From assembly GCA_020747065.1 (NCBI GenBank), contig JAGMVK010000014.1, forward strand, positions 744,001 through 808,000: a stretch of 64,000 bases of DNA, written 5' to 3'. Numbering within the stretch: the first letter of the stretch is position 1; each line of letters opens with the position of its first letter. The DNA is from Cadophora sp. MPI-SDFR-AT-0126 (taxonomy: Eukaryota > Ascomycota > Leotiomycetes > Helotiales > Ploettnerulaceae). Made by a program: the position numbers and the translations under genes. This document shows, piece by piece, positions 57,672 through 64,000 of the stretch. Below the pieces are notes generated by a model. The model had not been told where the DNA came from. It did no database searches and saw only the letters and a list, made by a program, of their open reading frames with translations.

Positions 57672-59593
57672 GGTCGTTGCGTCCCGCAGTATCGTGTGGC
57701 ATTGACATTCCCAAAATATCGGTGCTTCGGCAAAGCAAGAGATGGCAAGGCATCAATCAGCGACGGAGACAACCATTCCTGGGCATATCGATGATGTGTA
57801 TTAGCAGACTACTCCGGGAGCAGAGGAGCGTTGTTTTGGTGATAGCAATGGTATTTGAGCAAGTAAGGCTGTCTAGATGAGGCTGGGCAGCTTAGCGTGT
57901 CCTTAGTCATCCAGCCTTGCTGATTGTCTCTGCCTCGCTTCCTCTCAACATCATCTGGTCAATCCCATTTCGTCCTATCATATCATAAAGCCATCACCTG
58001 TCCGCCGTGGCTTATCCACGGTTATAATGTTTCGGTTGTGGAAGTATCCAATTGCCTTCTCGAGACGGAACCATGTTAGTTAAACTCTATGATCCTCGCA
58101 GTTCTTCGGAGACTATAACATGGAGGCCATGGTCAACAAGCAAGGTCCTTACATAGTGGACGACTCCGGGCCATGTCGCCATCCCTTTGGCCAGCTGGGA
58201 TTCGGCTGTCTCGTCTTCTGGCCATTCTCTGTTCAAAGCTCCTTGACATCCCTCAGCTGAGCCCATAGGTCTTCCGGCCGAGGGATTGTCGAGAAAATTA
58301 AGGCCGGAGGCTTGCCCTTTTGCTTCTGAGAGGTTTTGCCCTTTCTCCCCGCGCCCAGTCAACATACGACTGAGTTTCTGTGATGTGGACGACTTCCTCA
58401 TCCCGTGGATGGTTTACCATATATTCTAATTCTATGAAGAGAATTGAAAGAAAGACAACTTGGTGCCCAACTTGTGCCGCTTTCAAGTTGTATGGGTTAG
58501 TTGAGATCTTACCTGACGCGAACAAGAGCGAATACCATCGCCGGGGATGGGCTTCAGCGTTTCTCTTACTGTTTTGCGGCTCTGATATCTAGGTCATCAG
58601 GCTCCAGAGAGCATATGGGGCAGTTCATCAAGATCATACAATGTTCGTCGCCCAATTTGTTTGGGGTCTAAGACGAGTACCCTTTTTTCAGGCCGTTGAA
58701 CGAATCATTTCCTACTATTGACGGCAACAGCAGTTGGAGGCCTAGTATTCAGCTTTGATAGCGCCGCAATCTCTACCTCCTCCTCGCCCACTTCCTTTGA
58801 AGGCGTTACTGCTGGGCAAGCCAATGGGGTTGACTTGCTTCGTTCAAGACCGTGGATCTTAAATGACGAAGAAATAATTGACTCGCAGGAGCCCGATAGA
58901 TTGCTTAAGATCCGAGCTGCCCAATCACAAAACTTTGGTCAGACAGTAAAGCTGCAGTTTAAGGAAACACCGAGGCTGAAAATCTGCATCCGGCGATTCC
59001 AGGGTTGCAAGCCACCAGGCAGTTACTCTGATAATCCTATAAAGGTGCCCAGGAGACCAGTCACTTCATCGTCCCATCCCTCATGATCAGATCTCAGAGC
59101 GAGGGCGATACCTCACACGGACTTGTTCATGCCCTTGGCCACTCTCAATCACTGTTCGATCTTTTTAAGTAGAGTGTCACCGACGGTGAGTACCTCTTCA
59201 ACGCCCTGAAAATGGTCTTTTACCATTTGTTTTCGCCTTCCAAAGGCTTTCAAAGGCTATTCTGCCCCTTTGAACGCCCCTGGGCGAGGCAACTTTCGCT
59301 ATCATCATGATATAAGACTTGAGAGTCCTGGCAGTCTCTTCCGGAATTTGAAAATCAACAAGCCTCTCTCTCAGATCTCCATATCCAAATCGAGTTCGCA
59401 TTGCAGGTAGCCACAACCTTCGCCTTTGTATGCCAGATCCTCAAAATTGGTATTGCGGGTGGTGCAGACACGGGTACGTATGGCTCCTCCCTACTTTGTC
59501 GCTTTGATCCAACTTCTTAGAGAGGTCTGACACGTTTTAGTCCCCATTCATCACTCTTTGACGACTATTGCGTCAATTGCTACCGTCGTCGTG
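57672..59593. other. sparse region, 1.9 kb
   Basis: Promoter of PFA5, then nothing certain. A minus-strand ATG frame of 104 codons (58401-58087) and a plus-strand frame ending at 59086 (no ATG near its start) are open but have no recognised motif; neither is called. Confidence 0.4.
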
Positions 59594-59920
59594 ATGCCAG
59601 CTCCACAATCGAACCTGGCGATCGAGTCAATACACAACCGGACGAATATGTCTGGCCTGACCAGACCACGCAGACTCGAGCCGATCATAGAAGACGACGA
59701 AGGTGAATCGTCTGATGCATCCCATCACAGACAAGCTGCACGACCAGTGCTCCGTTCATGTGCTCGAAGCCATCGCTCATATGGTTCCAGTACAAGGCGG
59801 GTAGTGTGGTTTTGCTGTCAATGCTTCGTTGGCCCTTACGAAATCAATTACGTTCTACAGTGCTTAGAGTGTGATCACGAACGTTGCTCCGGATGCAGGG
59901 TTGAGACCTCCAAGACATAA
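59594..59920 (+). CDS. small protein with one W-x-CC-x-C zinc-type module, 108 aa
   Basis: A single-exon frame from the ATG at 59594 to the TAA at 59918 gives 108 residues. The N-terminal half is disordered (acidic EDDEGESSD, then Arg/Ser/His). The C-terminal module is VVWFCCQC, 12 residues, CLEC, DHER, CSGC, exactly the spacing of module 2 of the protein at 52269. The 13 residues after the last Cys end in SKT. The frame is open for 12 codons upstream without an ATG, so an earlier start via a spliced exon is possible. I see no clear TATA box as at the two related genes. Zinc binding is inferred from the Cys/His pattern; function unknown. Confidence 0.55.
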   Translation: MPAPQSNLAIESIHNRTNMSGLTRPRRLEPIIEDDEGESSDASHHRQAARPVLRSCARSHRSYGSSTRRVVWFCCQCFVGPYEINYVLQCLECDHERCSGCRVETSKT

Positions 59921-61424
59921 TACAGGGTAAGCAATGATATCCTCTCTTAAGACATTACGATGTCTCTTGGTGCCGGTACTGTGCAAAGGCTAAATCGAGG
60001 TCAGTAGTTTAATTACTTACATTCTCTGTGTCACATCATTTTGTGCGATCAATGCTGATCCAACGTCGTATGCTGCTACCGAGAAGGTGCTGATCTTATT
60101 ACTTCGAATGACACCGAGCACGCTAATATATGGTCTGCTTTCTGATATGCTTTCCTTTTGCAACATTTTTGTTCTTATTTTTATACTCCGAAACATCCCT
60201 TTCGTTTCTCAAGTTTAGGCTTGGCGTTCTCGTGATCTGATCTGAGCTGATGCATGTGGGTCCCATCAGCAGTTTTACTACTACGCTTTACACTATTCAG
60301 AATTCAAACAGCCTACAGCTCAGATAGCTGCCGTATAGCCTCGAGGGTGGCTGTGCTTTTGCCCTAGGGGCTGTACATGTATTTTAGCATTTTTCTGGGC
60401 CGACAGCCTTGTGACAGTCTCGCTTCTGGCCCGTTTCCCGGGGCGTCTCACTGTTTGCAGTTACTATTGTTCATCTTAATTCCCCTGTTTTTTGTGTTTC
60501 AATTTAATTTCATGCATGATCTGTCTTTTTGGGCTCGAATTTGGCGGTGGAGGACATAAGGCGGTAGGGCAAAGTTCAACGAGGCTATTGACTTCGGGGC
60601 ACTTACAGTCTAGCCTCGGTTCCAGGAAAGTCTGAATCTAGTCGGCCATCTCTCGCTCTACTTCCCCGACACAAGCACGAGCCAGCATTCGTCATACTTC
60701 GAACTTCTTGACAGTTTATTATCGACCTAAACTTGGACTCACTCACAAGCTCTCGGCCGTCACCGAGAAGACATTGGAACGTTGACCTGGCAATGACTGC
60801 ATCTCTCCTCTCGGTCATGTCCGCCTCGACATTGTCTCCACTCCATCTGCCCTTCCAAGTCGCTGTTAAACGAGAAGGGCACACTTTCAAGTAGCCGCTT
60901 GTGTTTGTGCCCCGTATGTCTTCACCGGCGCTTCCTCAGACCTGAATATCCTCATTGACTGACCGCTTCTCATTTCATTAGCAGCATGACTCCTAAGCCT
61001 CCCGACTGCTTGATCCAGTCCAGGTTCTTTGCCCAGTAATGGCTTCACCACAGGAGATTCTTCTCTTGCTGTGCCTTGTTATCCCAAGGCGTAGGAGTTC
61101 TACTGGTTAGCGGCGTTGCCGTCACAGGCGTTCTCATGTCGCTATCAGTCATTTGGAAGCTCAAATCGAGAGGGCGAAAGAGGCCGCTCAAGTATTTGGC
61201 TACCTAGTACGCGAGGCTTTGCTCAGGGCGATCAACGGAAGACCCACAGCGCTGAAATTATATATATCTTCTTCGACCTGCTGCTCTTATTAGGACATCA
61301 TCGAAATCATCTTCCCTCCAGTATCAAGTCTCTATATTGACAGTCGCATCTCTCTCGCAAGTCAAATCGTTTCCAAACTCAAGCTCTCAAGTCCTCTATT
61401 CGATACTACCATCACCTCGCAACA
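59921..61424. other. sparse region, 1.5 kb
   Basis: No supported gene. T-rich stretches from about 60160 to 60240 and 60460 to 60520. The last 170 bases are promoter/leader of the next zinc-module gene. Confidence 0.45.
61259..61267 (+). promoter_or_regulatory. TATA box of the 54-residue Cys-module gene
   Basis: TATATATAT starts 166 bp before the ATG at 61425, followed by a TC/CA-rich leader. The arrangement resembles the related gene at 52269. Confidence 0.5.
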
Positions 61425-61589
61425 ATGCCATCCCGTGAAAAGCCAAAGTACGTCTATGAATGGGTTTGGTCATGTTGCAATTGCCAGAGATCTGCAGCAA
61501 TGTCTGTGGACTCAACGCCAGCTTGCCCTGAGTGTCATATTTACCGCTGCGGCAATTGCACCTTGGAATATGTCAAACGCAAAGTGTGA
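61425..61589 (+). CDS. 54-residue protein with one W-x-CC-x-C zinc-type module
   Basis: The frame ATG 61425 to TGA 61587 encodes 54 residues, nearly all module: VWSCCNC, 13 residues, CPEC, HIYR, CGNC, then a short basic tail ending VKRKV. Cys spacing is as in the proteins at 52269 and 59594, with one extra residue in the first loop. A well-formed intron-like segment (GTACGT at about 61592, a CTAAT and TCTCTAG at about 61642) follows the stop. It could be a 3'-UTR intron, or the last codons could be spliced out to give a different C-terminus. It is below the size at which many gene finders report. Function unknown; zinc binding inferred. Confidence 0.58.
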   Translation: MPSREKPKYVYEWVWSCCNCQRSAAMSVDSTPACPECHIYRCGNCTLEYVKRKV

Positions 61590-64000
61590 ATGTACGTAGT
61601 ACTTTCAAATCGGTATATATGCCAGGCTAATTCCTTCTCTAGGTCAACCTGCATCAGATCCACTTTCCACTGTGTGCTGTTCCGAGCTTGGTGGTCGGGA
61701 TTCTCAGCAATCGCCATTCGCGGATTTGGGGTCACTGGAGGTTTGCTCAGATGACGTTACGGACATTTTGGAATTGGGCATAGCGGGTTGGAGTAAGGTT
61801 AGATTCATTACAGAGGCGACTCGCGGAGTGACTTTTGGGTTTTGATTGGGTTTCGATATTCGATATACATGCCAGGGGCAATTGGTGATGGATTGGTCAT
61901 TTGGATTTGTTCGTGGAGGATAGATTCGTTTTCGTGTAGTTTCATCAATTTCACCCCCCATACACACTCGCTCAAGAATTTCCACTCCGAATTTGGCACT
62001 TCGCACCACAATGCTCATTTCACGATTATGCGTTATTATGAATACTTTTTGTTGACTTCTCTCATACTTCATATTCTCATGTTCACCTTCAAGCCTGAGG
62101 ACATACGTTTGCCTCGCTATACAATCCATGTTGAACGTTTCAGAAAATCTCGAACGACCTCGAAACTCGACAGATGCGGCCAGTATCGAGACGCCGATGA
62201 GCTTATTTGACGCCATAGCAAGGGCCGAAGCCATTCACAGTGATCGCCACCTCTCCCCAGCAGGTCGTGAGGGTTGCAGACAAAAGACGCACCCCCGTCA
62301 AGGGTGCCTTCAGCTAAAACGCGATTCGACAAAGCCTCGCAACCACTTCTCAATCCCTTGCCCGAAAAACCTTGCGGCCCAAGCCCCCTCGGGGGACCAA
62401 TGGGGTCTAAGTGAGACTTGCAGATAAGAGAGCCTCATGCCCAGATCCAAGGTCCAAGGAACGGGATTCGACAGGTAGATGGCAGTGATTATACTGCATT
62501 GTGCCCTGGTTTTAGTTCTCCACTGCCGCTCAGCTTCTGTATCATCTACTAACTCCCTCCCATGGCGCAGTTATGCGTGAATATTGCGATCCAGAGGCCT
62601 CCGTACCGTCCAGCGCCTGACTTCAAACCTCACCGACGAGGTTTCAAACTCACATGCCCAATTTGCCCAACTAGCACCTATTTCGGCCCCTCACTCACCG
62701 CCAGGAGCCCAGCCATCAGAGCTTCCTCTCCTCTTGGATAGGAGAAAATTCCTAACGGAGTAACCATTCCGGTTAGTGTATTTGCCTTGGGCGCCCTACG
62801 CCAGGCTGCCATCCAAAGAATCAACCCACCAATGTCCTGGGCGGACAGCGTCGTTCCCAGAGTCATCCGTGCTGCAAAGCTCTATCTGCGAGTACTAACA
62901 CACCGAGTATTGCACAGATGCTTCGCTGTCTCCGAATGCTGCAGAAAGAGGTGAAATACGTGTAAGGGTTGTTGGGCGTCGTTGCAGCTGCAGTTGAGCC
63001 TCAGCCTTGTGAACAAGGGATTCTCGCTTGTTGCGATTGCCGAAGCTGCACAAGTGCAAAATACCATCCTTCCTCCTTTCTCAAAGACAACTACACCAGA
63101 TTTCCACAAACATACAGTACTCCGCCACGAGATCTTCGTGCCTCATCGGTGATGGCGTAGTGAGGGATCCGTGACATCGTGTCGACAGCCCTGTCGCCCT
63201 GTTTCCATGTGCCGAGACGTTGCTGATGGCCCAAGGCAACACGTGGGTCGTCATACCTCCGTGACTGAAGGAAACGGCAATATACCTCATTAGTATATCT
63301 TCCTGCGCGATCAAAGGTACTCGTCCGAACCGGTCAAGGCATCTGCATATTCGTATGCATCTGCTTGAGTCAGTTAGCATTTTCTTGTGTAACATCAAGT
63401 GACAATGCTTCTCTGGTTTTCACGCAGCCTCATTTGAGGGGCATAAGCCGCGTTCATCCGCAGCCCTGTCGCAGCCTCACATGGGAGTAGTTCGCCGAGT
63501 AGCCTCGTTCCACATATTGTTCATCGTTTCGTACCTTAGTATTTGAAAGAGTTCCACATACCTCATCTTTGAATCATTCAAAGCTTGGTAGTAGATGCAA
63601 GTAAGACGCTCGGTGAGAGAAGATGGGGAGGGAGCAAGCTTATATGACATATTCCTCTTTTTTGCTTGCTTTTGTAATGGATTCACCCGTGTCGTGTTCT
63701 TGCATACGTATCATGCGAGACATTCCTTTTCCTTGGCAAATAAAGTGAAGGGTTTTGAAGTGGACGAACAGGGAGTGGGGGCCAGTTAGATTCTGCTATA
63801 CCGAGATGGCGTTAACGAGGAACTTTAATGGTGTGCTGAGGAAGAGATGAGTGGTCTGGATGGATGCTTAGATCAGTGATCTCGAAATGTCATTTGACCA
63901 TTATTATCGTCGGCAGCATGAAAATCCCGAAGGGGAGGATATAGCTTCGTATTCCCTGCTGTGAAGACCAGCCCACTATCGACAGAGTCATCAAGTCCAG
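61590..64000. other. right-edge sparse region, 2.4 kb
   Basis: No supported gene. A minus-strand ATG frame of 176 codons (62234-61704) has no motif and overlaps the possible 3'-UTR intron of the preceding gene. Short plus-strand pieces with Cys pairs (LTCPICPTS in an ATG frame 62562-62741; LACCDCRSC at about 63024-63050) echo zinc-module Cys clusters but lack the W and the downstream CxxC pairs. Confidence 0.4.

Noticed and set aside
61704..62234. 176-codon minus-strand frame
   Set aside because: ATG-initiated but no recognisable domain, no splice context, and it overlaps equally long plus-strand frames.
62562..63160. further members of the zinc-module family (CPICPTS and ACCDCRSC pieces)
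   Set aside because: They lack the Trp, the 12-13 residue loop and the two downstream CxxC pairs, so similarity is only Cys clustering.

Overview
This window is nuclear DNA of a filamentous ascomycete (Pezizomycotina). Leotiomycetes/Helotiales is my best guess; it rests on gene content and style, not on a search. The reasons are short introns (about 45-90 nt) with GTRNGT donors, CTRAC-type branch sites and YAG acceptors; intron-split housekeeping genes on both strands; and fungus-specific families (RfeG, DUF7053-like, IMP-specific 5'-nucleotidase, PFA5, OCH1-type GT32). There are no operons, CRISPR arrays or prokaryotic signals.

Left part (1-24 kb). A possible gene remnant (about 0.9-1.2 kb) is followed by a 56-residue secreted peptide, a small alpha/beta hydrolase, and a 1410-residue secreted or surface protein with short repeats. 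Then come a PARP-type zinc-finger protein with a Lys/Glu-rich tail, Mediator subunit 17 (minus strand), 6-phosphofructokinase, IMP-specific 5'-nucleotidase, a doubtful ORF, a DUF7053-like protein and a quinone-oxidoreductase-type MDR enzyme (minus strand).

Middle (26-50 kb). Most genes are on the minus strand: an acyl-CoA synthetase with a possible mitochondrial leader, an OCH1-type mannosyltransferase, a frameshifted HAL/SAT4-like kinase with a broken catalytic loop, a GPI-type 5'-nucleotidase family phosphoesterase with a 5-nt microexon, RfeG, and DNA polymerase eta. A 94-residue single-membrane-span protein diverges from polymerase eta.

Right part (50-64 kb). Gene density drops. PFA5 palmitoyltransferase is the only conserved housekeeping gene. 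Around it lie three small plus-strand genes carrying one uncharacterised Cys-rich module (W-x-CC-x-C, then CxxC, usually then CxxC). Two have a clear TATA box 166-200 bp upstream. I consider this dispersed family the best candidate for an undescribed system.

How they fit together: the genes are mostly unrelated cell functions (glycolysis, purine salvage, transcription, DNA damage tolerance, glycosylation, lipid activation). No biosynthetic cluster is evident. Gene models were built by hand from frame continuity, splice consensus and family resemblance. Exon boundaries are stated so they can be tested against RNA-seq.
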